Assembly (NCBI RefSeq): GCF_026230105.1
Contig: NC_079474.1
Coordinates: 32,812,294-32,876,293 of the forward strand
Source of the DNA: Diorhabda sublineata
Lineage: Eukaryota > Arthropoda > Insecta > Coleoptera > Chrysomelidae
Length of the DNA stretch: 64,000 bases
Reading direction: 5' to 3'
Shown here: positions 22,716-34,605 of the stretch, piece by piece
How positions within the stretch are numbered: the stretch's first letter is position 1
Layout of the letters: every line of letters begins with the position of its first letter
Notes under the pieces: generated by a model
The model's database searches: none
Seen by the model: only the letters and a program-made list of their open reading frames with translations
Told to the model about the DNA's origin: nothing
Translations under genes and position numbers: made by a program

Positions 22716-24859
22716 CCCTTTCGCTCCCAATTGTTTTTTTTGCGAGTAATTATGGTACTCAACAGCTTGATGGGCTATTCAATACTCAAATGATATGGAA
22801 AAATTTATTTTTTATTTCAAGGGAGTAGCTAGGGGGTAATGGGACACTTAGATCCCAGTAGAAACTTTGTGCGGGACATATTTAAACCAATGGTATTCAT
22901 TATAATTTTATTCACAACAAATTTTTATATATGAAAACTAGAAAAACAATTTTTGCACAGAGGAACATTGCAAGCTGCAGCTGGTTGTTGTGCATTTTTC
23001 TCTTTTATTTTTTGCACAACTGCGACATCTCCTACGAGTTGGTCCTTCAATTGGAAAATGATCCCCAACATTCAATAAACCTTTGGATGATTTTGATGGT
23101 CTGCCGTATTGGCGTTTTCTAACAACCCTGGCATATTGACTCCGCACGTGGAACCAAAAAATCCAGGAAAGAAATTTTCTTACGATGTGTTTCTCTCCAA
23201 ATAATCCATGCATTTACCGCACTGGTCATATGCGAACGGTAAAAAACTTTATTCCACCACTTCAAAGACTCACGATCCATGTCATAAATACCAATCAACT
23301 GGTCAGAAAGATCAACACCTCCCATGAACCTATTGTGATGGGCCACAATTTCAGGACGAGGAATTTCCTTTTTATTGCCATCTTTTTCTTTTCTGTTCAC
23401 AGAGGTCATATCATTTCCATGACGATTTGAAAGCAGCGTTACTTCTCTTTCTCTTTCCACAAAACCGCTGTAGTACCAAATTGATTATGGACAAGTTCAG
23501 CTTCGCTCCTGTTTCTTTTCTTTTTTTCAAATTTAGGCATGTTTCTGCGATTGCCAATCACTGTGCCAAACGATCAAAACATAAACTAACCTCTAGATCT
23601 CTTATTGAAGACGAAAGCTTCGTGACAACTGATTCTCCAAGAGTGGATTCGGTATCTCTGTTGGCATCCTTTCCACAATAAATATTGAAATCATTATTGC
23701 TCGCTTTGTAAGTTTCAAAAGGAGGTACTGTTTCAGAGAACACCTGCCCTTGAACTTAGCCATGGCTTCATCAATACTTTGCAAAGTGCTCTCACTCCTT
23801 GCTTTTTGAAATCTTTCTTTCAAACAATCAACCACTGGTTCAATGTAGTACAGCTTAGTGGAGTTCTCGTTTTTTTCAGGATGGTTGAAGTACATCTTCG
23901 AAGACAAAAATTGGAACCTATTTCTGGATATGGCCTGTTTGATTGCAGTGTTTCCCATTAAAGAATTAGTAGACCGATAGTGTTGGAATGTTGGAGCCCT
24001 ATTGAAAGACATAATGAAGTAGCATCCCAGTACAATCATTATCTCGTGCTGATCGGTTACAACAGCCTTTTGCTTTTTATCTTTATTGACTTTATTCAAT
24101 CTTTCATTGGTTTGTTGTGCAATCCAAAAAAAAAGGCTTCTTGGAAATAACTTGAGAAATACACCAAGCTCAGTTGATCCGCTTTTCAGATCAGCCAGAA
24201 TGCTGCATGGTTTAGCACTAGGGACATTCTTTCTTGGAGTGAATTGCGTGTGTAGTTTCTTCCAAGTGTCCGAAGGAACAAGTGGGGAGGCAGTTTGTAC
24301 CTCATTATCTGAACTAGTTCTTCATTATTTTCAGATTCTCCCCCTGAATTCTCAGCAGAAGAACCAACATGATTTGCTCCTGGAAATTCTGTAGACACAT
24401 CCGACTCCCCATTATCTTCTGACTCATCAGGTTCAAATTTTGAACCGCTATCTTCATAAGGGTCCTCAATATCAGACAAATTTTCAACCATATACTGTAA
24501 TTCAGCCTGACTCAATTTTCTTTTTCTGCAAAAAATAAACTCAAAATTACCAATGGGACAAAAATATTCCAAAAAACATAACCAATGGGACGTATGTGTC
24601 CCAAAACAAAATTATCATTTTCTAGTGACCAACTGAATGGAGTTTGTAGCTAACAGGTGGCGATTTTATTTCTGAATATACTATATTTCTTACCTGGATA
24701 TTATTAGAAAACAATTACAGCGACAAATCACTCAAATAATCAGATACGGTTCTAAACTACCGGCGAGACTTATTCGATTTAGTTTAGTACGTCTCAATTT
24801 CTCTCTAGTAATTTTTGAATATGTGGCGGGACGTATATGACCCATTGGGAGTGAAAGGG
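22716..24859 (-). mobile_element. piggyBac-family transposon with intact ends
   Basis: The left terminus ccctttcgctcccaatt and the reverse complement of the right terminus, ccctttcactcccaatg, match at 15 of 17 positions. TTAA flanks both sides, the signature of piggyBac. The minus strand carries a degenerate piggyBac transposase filling most of the 2144 bp. The element lies upstream of the gene at 24955, and its right end is about 80 bp before that gene's splice acceptor. Confidence 0.94.
22938..24530 (-). pseudogene. piggyBac transposase pseudogene
   Basis: Read from about 24530 down: an acidic N-terminal region (SDIEDPYEDSGSKFEPDESE) possibly preceded by a splice acceptor (ttttttgcag); the core QHEIMIVLGCYFIMSFNRAP; FQFLSSKMYFNHPE; the first catalytic Asp in QSIDEAMAKFKGRCSLKQYL; FNIYCGKD; STLGESVVTKLSSSIRDLEV; HHNRFMGGVDLSDQLIGIYD with another catalytic Asp; ESLKWWNKVFYRSHMTSAVN; and a C-terminal Cys-rich domain with CRSCAKNKREKCTTTSC. 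The frame changes at about 24150, 23740 and 23500, so no single intact reading frame remains. Confidence 0.92.
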
Positions 24860-24863
24860 TTAA
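24860..24863 (+). repeat. TTAA target duplication, right, of piggyBac
   Basis: TTAA directly after the right terminus gggagtgaaaggg, matching 22712-22715. Confidence 0.9.
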
Positions 24864-24954
24864 GATCCCCATAAAACATGGTCCTTATGTTATATAACAA
24901 ATTTACAGTAACTAAATTCGTCGTTTTCTCTTTTATTTTCAGATCATTTGAAGA

Positions 24955-26271
24955 ATGCGAAGATCTTCGATCCTTCGAACGCAAACCTCAGAGCCCCTGA
25001 TCGTCGTAGAAGATGATGAATACGAAGAAGAGAAAAAAGAAGATTCCAGACAAAATTCGGAAGACGAATATTCTTTAAATCCTTATCTTTTATCGCCGTA
25101 CGCGAGAGAAATAAGAAAACATTCGTTACCAACACCGCAATGTTCTGGGATCACAGCCAGTCAAGTACGTAGATTGTCAGAGAGGGGAGAAACCGTAGGT
25201 CCAGGACCAAATCAAGTGGAATTTTTAGCTACTTTATCGACGGCACCACAACCTAGTCCTGGTGGTAGGAGACATTCGGTTGTTACCATTTCGAGAGTAC
25301 CTACTACGTTGTTCGGAAGAAATAGACGTGAATCTGTAGCAGCTTTTCCGAGTCAAGCGTTTGCCGGAAGAGTTTTACCGAATAGAAGAGAATCTATAGC
25401 ATGTCCGCCTTCAACAGAACCAAGAGGAAGTATACATAACCTCCAATTGGATATAATGGACGATATAGTACAAGCTCGTAAAGTAAGAATGAAGATGTGG
25501 GGTACTAGTAACGAAAAAGTCTGCGAAGTACAACCTCTTGACGATTCCGGTAACGTTCAACGATATACTAATTCTGGAAGGCGATTTTCAGATTTTGTCG
25601 GCACTACTCTCACTACTATACCTAGTTTGAACAAGCGCAGAGCATCTGAGCTTCCTCCGAGTCCTATAGCTGAGACCTCTTTCAAACAAAGTAAGAATAC
25701 TGGCATTGTATGTTCTAATAATGATTTGATAAATATTTTGTCTTCTCTTTCCACTTCTGCCACTGAAATCAACCAGGAGAAGCCGCCAGAGAGGACGAAT
25801 GTTGCTCAACAGAAGAGGAGTCAATTGAGATCGTCTAGATCGAATAGTTTCGATATTTCTATACTCAACGATGATCCAATAAGCAAAACAGCCCCATCCA
25901 ACTGGTTCGTGAAAAGGCACCAGCCTATTACAAAGACTGATGATAAGCCTGCAAGTATTAAAGAAAAGAAGGAGAAGAAGACTGTTATCGAAAAAGAGCC
26001 AAACAAATTAATGTGGGACGAACGTAGTGGATCTCTTGTTGACCCACAGGCACTCGGTAGCGCTATTGAGGTATTTTTACGAAAGGCTTCCCCTTCGGAT
26101 CCTCCAGGAACATCCACTAACATGTCTCCGACTAAAACTGTCGGGGAAAAAAATAGCGGGATGATGAAGACTGCAAAAAGTTGGTTTAATAAAGGAGATG
26201 AAGAATCATCGTCAACTGAAGCTTGCGATTCTTCCATCTGCTCAACCTTAAAAGATTTGTTTGTTAAATAA
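24955..26271 (+). CDS. Uncharacterised 438-residue protein rich in RRxS phosphosite motifs
   Basis: Single uninterrupted coding exon. A polypyrimidine tract and acceptor (ttttattttcag, ending 24942) lie 12 bp before the ATG. An in-frame TGA between acceptor and ATG supports Met at 24955 as the start and places an intron in the 5' UTR. The protein is Ser- and Arg-rich and looks mostly disordered, with an acidic patch at residues 19-40. It has no membrane segment and no catalytic domain I recognise. Seven R-R-x-S motifs lie at serines 5, 75, 108, 127, 147, 212 and 231, the consensus for PKA-like kinases. Conserved-looking phrases are LPTPQCSGITASQVRRLSER and DDIVQARKVRMKMW. It ends STLKDLFVK with a stop overlapping an aataaa signal. 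Codon use and frame length argue that it is real. Function unknown; a kinase-regulated scaffold or adaptor is only a guess. Confidence 0.85.
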   Translation: MRRSSILRTQTSEPLIVVEDDEYEEEKKEDSRQNSEDEYSLNPYLLSPYAREIRKHSLPTPQCSGITASQVRRLSERGETVGPGPNQVEFLATLSTAPQPSPGGRRHSVVTISRVPTTLFGRNRRESVAAFPSQAFAGRVLPNRRESIACPPSTEPRGSIHNLQLDIMDDIVQARKVRMKMWGTSNEKVCEVQPLDDSGNVQRYTNSGRRFSDFVGTTLTTIPSLNKRRASELPPSPIAETSFKQSKNTGIVCSNNDLINILSSLSTSATEINQEKPPERTNVAQQKRSQLRSSRSNSFDISILNDDPISKTAPSNWFVKRHQPITKTDDKPASIKEKKEKKTVIEKEPNKLMWDERSGSLVDPQALGSAIEVFLRKASPSDPPGTSTNMSPTKTVGEKNSGMMKTAKSWFNKGDEESSSTEACDSSICSTLKDLFVK

Positions 26272-26272
26272 A
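26267..26272 (+). promoter_or_regulatory. Possible polyadenylation signal aataaa
   Basis: aataaa overlaps the stop codon of the 438-residue gene. A later signal could be used instead; none was confirmed. The stretch 26273-26905 has no other recognised feature. Confidence 0.4.
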
Positions 26273-26910
26273 CTCAAAATAGTAAGTTTTAGACCATATA
26301 AACATTAGATGAGGAATTAATGTCTGTCTAACAAAGTTTAAATTAATTAGCTACTTTTCATATAAAAACAAACTCCGATTGTGGAACGATCTGAATTATT
26401 ACATCGTTCAGTTTGCTTCGATTTGTATGTTTCGCGGCCCAATTTTGAAGTATTACTCAAAAACATTAAATCCTCTTCAAATTTGAAACACTTGAGATTA
26501 GATAATAGATTGTCGTTTGAGAAAAAATGTTGTCACGTGACGATCTTTTCCAACTATTTCACTTTATAGTTGAGAAACACACATAACTTTTTCTACAGTC
26601 GCACTTTTATCAACTAAAACAGTTATTTCTATTAATATAGGTTCTTACAAAAAGTGAAACCCGTAAATCTTCACGGGTGATTTCCATTTTGGAACACACT
26701 TGATTTATTTAGACATTTACTTCACTATCAACAACTTATCAAGTAAATTTCTACATTGCCACTAGCTTCGGAATAACAAGCGTCATAAATTGATGTCACA
26801 AATCATTAACGCCACCTATTGTTCAATTGTGCAAACTTGAAAAACAATCCTCGCAATTGGAATAAATTATTTCAATTGAATTCATATACTCTTACAGGTT
26901 TATTAAGAAC

Positions 26911-27928
26911 TTTAGTATTTAGATCAGGTAGTTGGCATTACAGAACCAAAATGGACGACTTCCGGTGCTACAGGAACGTGTATAATGCTGTCAAAAAAAA
27001 TTTTTTCTTCGTAATCGCCGGGTACATATAAAACACTTTATAGATGGAATTTAAACAATGAAACTGGTTCACAAATGATTCCAAGAGATTGAAAAATAAA
27101 CGCGAGGTTGGTGGTTAAATATATCGTAATACGTCGTCGTCGTTATTAAGTTAAATGAGCGGGAAACCGTCTTTACAAGCGCGGTTGTTCATTATCTTAC
27201 TTTCCACCGACTGCTCTAGCTGAGCTATGGCTACTCGAAGAAAACTCGTGACAGTGTCGTGCTTAGTGGCAAGTAGGTTGAAGTAAGCAATAATCGTTAT
27301 TGGAGATTAAATATTGACTCAAACCTACATAAATCAATTAAACAAAAGGTGGAGGAGGTATCCCTTCCAACGATAAAATGCAACCATCCATAAATGCAAT
27401 AACAATAAAAACACAAACTAAACATGACAGACATGTAACCACTTGTACTCGGAGTCACGTGCCACCTACCCCTACTTTCTCCGCTACCCTTGTTTAGCGG
27501 CGTTCTCCCCTTTCCTTCCACTACATGATGAGATGGTGCGCTGACCTCGATGCAGAGTAAGCGACATACGTTGATCATTCAGCACGAAGGATAACAAGTG
27601 ACATACACGTCGTAACAAGTGACTGACGTGACATATATGTCAACTGTGACATGCTATCTAGGTCTCTCTCTTCACCCTGTCAACATAGATCAAAGGCATT
27701 GAACAATATTGACAGCACTAGTCATAAATACCCATGCGATGTACTCTCATGATGTTAGAAGTTGTATACGACTCACTCAATGCAGTAATATGTTGTCTTT
27801 TGGCCAGTAAACTCAAAAAAGCACAATTTTTAAAAATGTTGACAGTAACTGTCATTTCTCGGATTGGGAACGCCCCCGAAGTCGTCCATCTTGGTTCTGT
27901 AATGCCAATTACCTAATCTTAAAGTACC
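26911..27928. mobile_element. Foldback-type element with inverted ends of about 65-75 bp
   Basis: The left end (26911-26985) contains ggcattacagaaccaaaatg followed by gacgacttccgg. The right end (27865-27928), read in reverse complement, contains ggcattacagaaccaagatg followed by gacgacttcggg. Similarity continues into ctgtcaaa runs further inside. The interior of about 880 bp encodes no transposase I can recognise. The minus frame near 27300-27578 has no family resemblance. It is probably a non-autonomous DNA element. Confidence 0.8.
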
Positions 27929-28699
27929 CACTGATGATAACCGTGATTGTCGAAGGAAATTGCCTGAAAATCAAGTTGACAGCTCTAGAAAAAAATTATA
28001 TCATGCGATTTTGATCTAATTTTGTGATTTTCTGAAATAGCATAAAATTCTGACCAAACCCTGTAGTTTTCGCGACGATACGATTTTTTTCCACGTTGGC
28101 ATGGTTTTTTAGCTAAAATTCTTGGAATCATTTGATTCGCCGACACTCTAGGCAGAGACATTCCCGAGTTATCAGCAAGATTTTTTTAATTCGCTTTTCA
28201 AAAAGATCCTTTCTTGCTTTAGAGAGTAAATCAACAATTCTCGACATTTGTTATTGTTATAATTAGTAGTCATTTTACAGGCGTCTATAGAAAAAATTCA
28301 ATATTATATATTGTTATTCTATATATTCATTACAATTAGGATTTAATTCCTATTGTACCACATTGAACCGGTTTAGTCCGCTATTTGAACATCATACAAA
28401 CACAAACGAAATAAAAAATTTCATAATTTAGTTGACGTATACCCATTTCCTAATTTAGTTACGTCACTTACTTAATATTCAGTGTTGCATACGGTGTAGG
28501 TATTGAAAGCCATGCTTTTAAATGATTCATCAAAATAATAAATGTTTTATAATAGGCATGTCTCATCTAATGTAACATGATATAACTAAATAATGATTTA
28601 TCCTTTAAGGTTAGTGGAAAAGTATAATTTTCAACTTTGATATAGTTTTGTATTAACCAGTAGCAAATTCGACAGAAATTTTTTCTTATTTCTTAGACA

Positions 28700-29228
28700 T
28701 ACAAGGTTTGGCTATTAAATAACGAGACTGCTGATATAAAATAATCAATTTTGATATTATTTATAATTATTTATATACAATTCTATCCCTACATAGCCTT
28801 AGTTTTCGAAACAGAGCAGAAAATCTTTTTCGGTCTGTTCCTCTAGGACACGCGCTGCCTTTTCTTTCACGGCTTCATTAGACTTGAACTAGCTCCTTTC
28901 AATGAATATTTGACCTTGGGAAATAGGTAGAAGTTGCACGGTACAAGATCTGGGGAATAAGGTGGGTGGTCTAGCACTGAGATGTTGTACTTGGCTAGAA
29001 AGCTCTTAACAGACAGACTTTTTCGATATTTTCCTCCGTTTTTGACGTGGAAAGGTGACCCGAATCATCTTCCCGGCCATCTTAAAACCGCTGAAACCAC
29101 TCAAAAATACGTGGAAGCGACAAACATTCATTTTTTCAATAAATTTCAGTTCGCAGTTCCAAACCTTATGCGCATGCGTACTTTTTTGTAGCAGCGCTAG
29201 ATTCGTTACTCAATAGCCACACCTCGTA
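28700..29228 (-). mobile_element. Internally deleted mariner element
   Basis: The left end tacaaggtttggctatt and the reverse complement of the right end, tacgaggtgtggctatt, are matching mariner-type inverted repeats next to TA. On the minus strand a frame reads LAKYNISVLDHPPYSPDLVP and then FYLFPKVK, the last catalytic-region motif of mariner transposases. At 530 bp against about 1.3 kb for an autonomous mariner, most of the gene is missing. The gap from 27929 to 28699 shows no other feature. Confidence 0.88.
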
Positions 29229-32200
29229 TAATTATTATGTAAAGTAGGTAACTAAATTTTTGCAGTCGGGTTTGGAATAAAATTTTGTATGAGGATAGTT
29301 CTATTTTCAAATTTGGAAATAGTTTCGAAAAGCTGTACCTTCCCCCCATTTTTACGAAATTTTTGACAATGCTTGTGTTTGAATCCTTCCGAAATATCTA
29401 AGGTAATAACATCCAAAAAAATAAATTTACGTGACAAATGTATACGACCTTTCTTGTAAAGCTTTTCAAGAACTTTATTTTTGTTACAAAGCTTTTTTTC
29501 TCTAAAGTCAATATTTTAAAAGATGTGTAAAAATTTTGCTATAGACTGCATCCTTTTAGAAATTATCGTCTCTTATCAATAACAAGCTTTGGCAAAAATT
29601 CCAGCAACCTCAAGAGATTCATGTTTTCGGAACTACACCCAAAAATATCATTCAAATATATTAACTATAAAATTAGCTGAGAATACGGTGTATTAGTATA
29701 AAGATCGTTAATTTATCTATTATTATCAATAAAGTTTGGACACAGTAGTAATTCTGGTGTAGAAATACCATAAAAAGTAGGAAAATAATTTTTTAATATT
29801 TCTTAGACTTGTAGTGACATCTCTACTAGTCTTTGGAATCAATTCTTAAAACGCTGAAAGATTGTTCTCCTTTTTTATTTGCAGTGCCATCTACAGCGAA
29901 TTTTGGAAACAATTGACAGAAAATAAATTCGCTTTAAAACTTTAAAATAACAGCACAATGTTTAAAAATTTATTTATGAAACCGTCTGTACTATCTTTAA
30001 AACTATTTGTGATCCAGCTCTTGCTATTATACATAAAAACATGAATAAATAGTTGAAAATGGACACTTTTTGACTGGTAGTGTCATCTTCAATCGATTTT
30101 AGAAAGTATTCCAATTATTTCAAACTTAAATTCTTAATGATATTTATATAACAAAAGGGATGTGCATATACTTATATTTTCATAGGAAACTGAACGCTTT
30201 GATGATGCTTTGTTATTGAATTCTTTCATTCTTGTTTATTAAGGGTTCAATTGTTAAAACACCATATTCTGTTGACTAGTAATCGTAAATAGTCGTTGTA
30301 GTTGAGAAGAAAATGTTTACAATATAAATGTGTCTTATCTCTAATTTGGAGTACAATCAGTATTTTAATAGGTGTTACTTTTTAGGAAATAGTAGAAAAA
30401 GTTTTATGGGAAAAAGAATACATTTTGTCATATATGATGGATTTGTAGCAGTAAAATATATTGCAGTGTTGCCAGATGAGTACAGTTGAGCTGTATAAAT
30501 GTAAATTAGTTTTATTACTTTAGATGTTCTGAAGACTTTAATTAATATCATACTAAAACTTATAAGAAAAAAGTTGAAAATTAAAAATTAATAAAAAGTG
30601 AAATCTCGATACTGATATAGGTAGAAATTGATCAAAATAATTTTAACGTCAATGAGAATACTTGTTATAAAAAACAAATAACATTTAATATCAAATTAAC
30701 ACCTCAGATAACATATTTTTAGATGGCTCACGACAATATTATTTATTCTGGCCAAATTTACGCCATCTAGGGGTTTGAAGGAGCATATTCATATTTTCTT
30801 TTTTTCTCAAAAAATGTGGAAAACTCGAATATCTTGAAACTGTGAAAATGATAAATATTACTTAAGAAATTTTTATTGTTATAATAATAAATATTTTTAA
30901 CATTGATATGATAAATTAATTTTAAAAATTTCTTGAATAGAACATGTTACTAAAACTGCGAAAATAAAACTAAAGTACATAAATAGTTACCTCTATTTAT
31001 CATCTATTTTGTAAATCAAATCTTTGTACGGATGTCTATGACAGACCCATCTAGGGTCATAAACTGAAAATAAAAAATTAACCTAACATAAATCTTCTTT
31101 AAAATAGGTGATGGTAACAAAATTTTTCATTCATTTATAAATATAAGGCCATTCTTAACAATGAACAAATCATATGATTACGGCAGTTCAAATTTGTCTT
31201 TGAGAATAATGTTAATTATCAATATACAGGGTAACTACTTTAATTTTATAATGAGGAACTAGAGTAAATTGTACTTATAGTATTAGAAGAAAAATGATTT
31301 TTTTAATAGCTTGTTTTAATCAACGTTTCATTTAATGATGATAGTTTTATGAACTTGACAGATATAAAAAAAGGTTAGTTTCTTTTTCTGTTTTATCGGC
31401 AACTATTAAATATATATTGTTGATATATGATAAAACATTTTGTAAAATATCCACGAAGAAACATTAAAGCATTAATATTAAAATAAGATAAATAAATAAA
31501 TAAAATGATAATAATACTGGAACATACTATTTACTTCGACCTCCACAACTACACTGACAGATCCAAACATCCAAACAGTGTAGACTGTAGCCACAGTGTC
31601 GATGTAACATAGGATTCCTCAGTGTATCAACATGTCAATGGAAAATACAAATGAACTATTTGTGTTCGTTCTTAAAAAAAAAATAATTTTAGCATTACGT
31701 TACAAGAAATATAATGCCTGGTACTCATTTTCAATTACTATCAATTTGACTATTGCTGCTGTAAAAATTCACTCACTGTAAGATTTTGTGATCACACCTT
31801 GTGTAAGTAACATGTGATGTAATGTTATCAGTTATTTTATTTAATATTATTTCTCAATAGATTTTCTATCTCGATTACACTGTAATTGTAAGTATATTTC
31901 AATATGGGTTGCTAGTTTTCTGTTTTGGGAGCGTTATAAAACAGGCCTTTGATATTCTGTATCTGTAGATACTTTGTATATACTATCATTTCGTCTTCTA
32001 TTATTATTAAAACATTGAAAGGGTTATTAGACAAAAATTAACATAAAAAATTGGTTAAATAAATTGAATATATTAGAGCCTCGTTTAGAAATTTTTCGTT
32101 CAATTTCTCTATTACCTGATTTACAAAGTACATATCAACCACAATAAGCCACGATTAGTTTAGACTTTTTCTTCATATATTGAATAGAGAATAAAAACAC

Positions 32201-33601
32201 AAATATCACTCAGAGTTCGTGATTATTCCAAAGAATTTTCGGGATTCGGGTATTTTAATTGATGTATTTTATAGCTCAACAAAGACTGTGTACTTAAAGT
32301 AGTTTCATTTCAATTGAATCTGTCAATATTTACAAAACCTTGATGATAATTAATCAATTAACCTAATTTGTTGAATAATTAGAAAAAAATTTCAATTAAT
32401 CAGCAATACACATGCATTAAAGTGACAGGTAAAGCTTCAAAAATAAGCTTGTATTCCGAAATTTACACCAGTATCCCTGCAATGATGTCATAAATTGATG
32501 ACTTATTTCAAAATCTATGGAACAGTTTCAAAGACTGAGGTAAATTTCACAGTCAAAAGCGACAAAGAGAATTCATTCAATGTAGATTTCATTTACTAAA
32601 AACATTGAAAAAAAAGTTTTGACGAATAAAATGCAAATGCCCTTAATGTCTAGTGGTTCATTCACTTCTCTCTATCACATTTCCCACTAGGAATTAAAAA
32701 TAGGCAGGGTTGGCGTGGCCCCAAATGATAGATTCGTTATACCTTATAAAATTTGGGAAAAATAATTATATATAGAAGTTTTATTTAAAATGGTATTCGT
32801 GTTTGTTCACAACATTGAAATATAGCTAAGTGAACGTACAATAACTGAGGTTATTATTAATATAGTAACGAAAAATGTAAATTAAAATGTCAAAAGAACT
32901 ATTATTATTACAACATTAAGTCGTGCGTAATTTTTTAATCACATTTGGACTCTTCGAGCGATTCTAATGATGTTGGGATGTTGCTTGTTTGCTGTGAAAA
33001 TTAGAGACAAAATTTTTGTCACCAGTACAATATGGTGTTAATTCATTTAATCACTACCACTGGTCAGGGTACTGTTGTATATTACAAAGTAACTTCATAC
33101 ATCTCGCTTTTACAAAATAGTATTCTAGTAGATTAAATTAATGTTAGTGAGAAAAGAAACTTTGCTGGTCAAAGTTTATGTAAAGTAAATGTTTGTATAT
33201 AGTTAATTGAACGGTGTGTTAGTGTTTAGAAAAAAAAACGATTAAAATGTACGAGTTTCTCACTATAATTCTCCCATTTAATTAAGAACGTCAGTTTAAT
33301 AAAATCGCTTAAAATGTTTCTGGAAACTTGAAAAAATCATGATAATAAAAACTAAATCACATGAATGAGTGAAATAAGCCAAAAATTCTAACCGCGAAGA
33401 AAGGTCAAATTCTAGGAAATTGATTCGATAGATTATTTCTAATTTCGTCGTCGTTGTTCGAAATGTTGTGACCCGTGGCGATTGAGTGAATGGTTGTCTC
33501 AAAATAAAAATTGATTTAATACAAAACATTTTGTGTATCTTTATTGGTTATAAAATTCAGTAATCTAAGAAATTCTCAAATCAACTAATACTCATTTAAA
33601 A
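29229..33601. other. Gene-free AT-rich region
   Basis: I see no coding exon, RNA gene or transposon over these 4.4 kb. Short frames are AT-driven. A recurrent ccatct-containing motif near 29812, 29884, 30078, 30762 and 31046 is listed as a finding. Distal regulatory DNA for a neighbouring gene is possible but unsupported. Confidence 0.5.
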
Positions 33602-33775
33602 ATGGACGCCGTGGGGTAAACAAACGCTTTTGTCGTAGTGATTTATGAAGTTATTTGTGGGATTTTAGATTCATTTCCAGTTTTATTATAAAATAGCTTC
33701 TTAAAAAGTTGCTACTTTAAGAAATATTCAACTCCACCTAAAGCTATAGTTGATTGTTTACCCCACGGCCGTCAT
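33602..33775. mobile_element. Short MITE-like inverted-repeat element, about 174 bp
   Basis: The left end atggacgccgtggggtaaac pairs with the right end, which in reverse complement reads atgacggccgtggggtaaac. The ends are GC-rich compared with the surroundings, and the interior is AT-rich and non-coding. No clear target duplication is visible, so the exact ends may be off by a few bases. Confidence 0.8.
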
Positions 33776-34417
33776 TCTGACGTAGATCAGCTGTTTTCTT
33801 AAATTGCCTTATCAACAGGGAGGAAAATAGTGAAAGACAGAACTTTATTGACAATCCCTAAAATTTAAAAAATTATTTTTGTTAAATATTAAACATTTCT
33901 TGAAAGCTGCATTCTAAAATATGTATGTATATTTTTATGGTAAAAAACTATAATAAGGTGATTATTTATTTTTATTTTGTTTTGATTCTTAAACGGATAT
34001 CGTTGATGTTGTAACATATAGTAACAAGTCTGCCTCACGATTTGTTTGTATCCCTATCAGTTAGTGAATGTTTTAACAGTGTTTCAATAAAAATTATAAA
34101 ATAAATCGTATTTTCTTCTTCCTACTTTTTACCGTATATAATCATTCATAGTAAAAATTAATGGATGCACTTCAAATGACAACACGAGGACTAAACATCA
34201 GCTGTGGATAGTTTATGGAGAAAAAACTGAAGAGGTATACGTCGAATATGAAAGAATATTGAGTTTTTACTGTATATGTACCTAAAGCTGGTGGCGAGAG
34301 ATCTTCGAAGAAGCTGCAGTATGTTCGTCATCAAATCAACGTGACTTATTGATCAAAAATCCTTAATTACATAGAAAATGTACGAATACTTGAAGATTGG
34401 CCTTTCTTAAGTATCCG

Positions 34418-34560
34418 GAACTGTTCAACCTTAAAATAAGTCGCCGGGACTATTTAATCTTGCCTCAATTGACTTGACTGCTACACTTTGCGTAAAGTGG
34501 CCGGAACTGTTCAACCTTGCCTTTAATGACAGAGACTATTTCATCTTGTCTTAATTGATG
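34418..34560 (+). repeat. Two-copy direct repeat, unit about 80 bp
   Basis: ccggaactgttcaacctt recurs about 80 bp apart, each copy followed by a diverged gactattt-a/c-atcttg segment and a caattga or taattga ending. It lies directly upstream of the larger degenerate array and may share its origin. Confidence 0.65.
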
Positions 34561-34605
34561 AATGTTCGTGAAGCTACTTATGCAATTCACCCACCCCTTT
34601 GACTA

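Noticed and set aside
25557..26237. Minus-strand open frames opposite the 438-residue gene
   Set aside because: Antisense shadows; the plus-strand frame has the acceptor, composition and length of a real exon.
27190..27245. tRNA-like D-arm (tagctcagctagagcagtcgg on the minus strand)
   Set aside because: No T-arm (ggttcga-type box B), no anticodon stem and no acceptor stem pairing, so not a tRNA gene. A SINE head is possible but unsupported.
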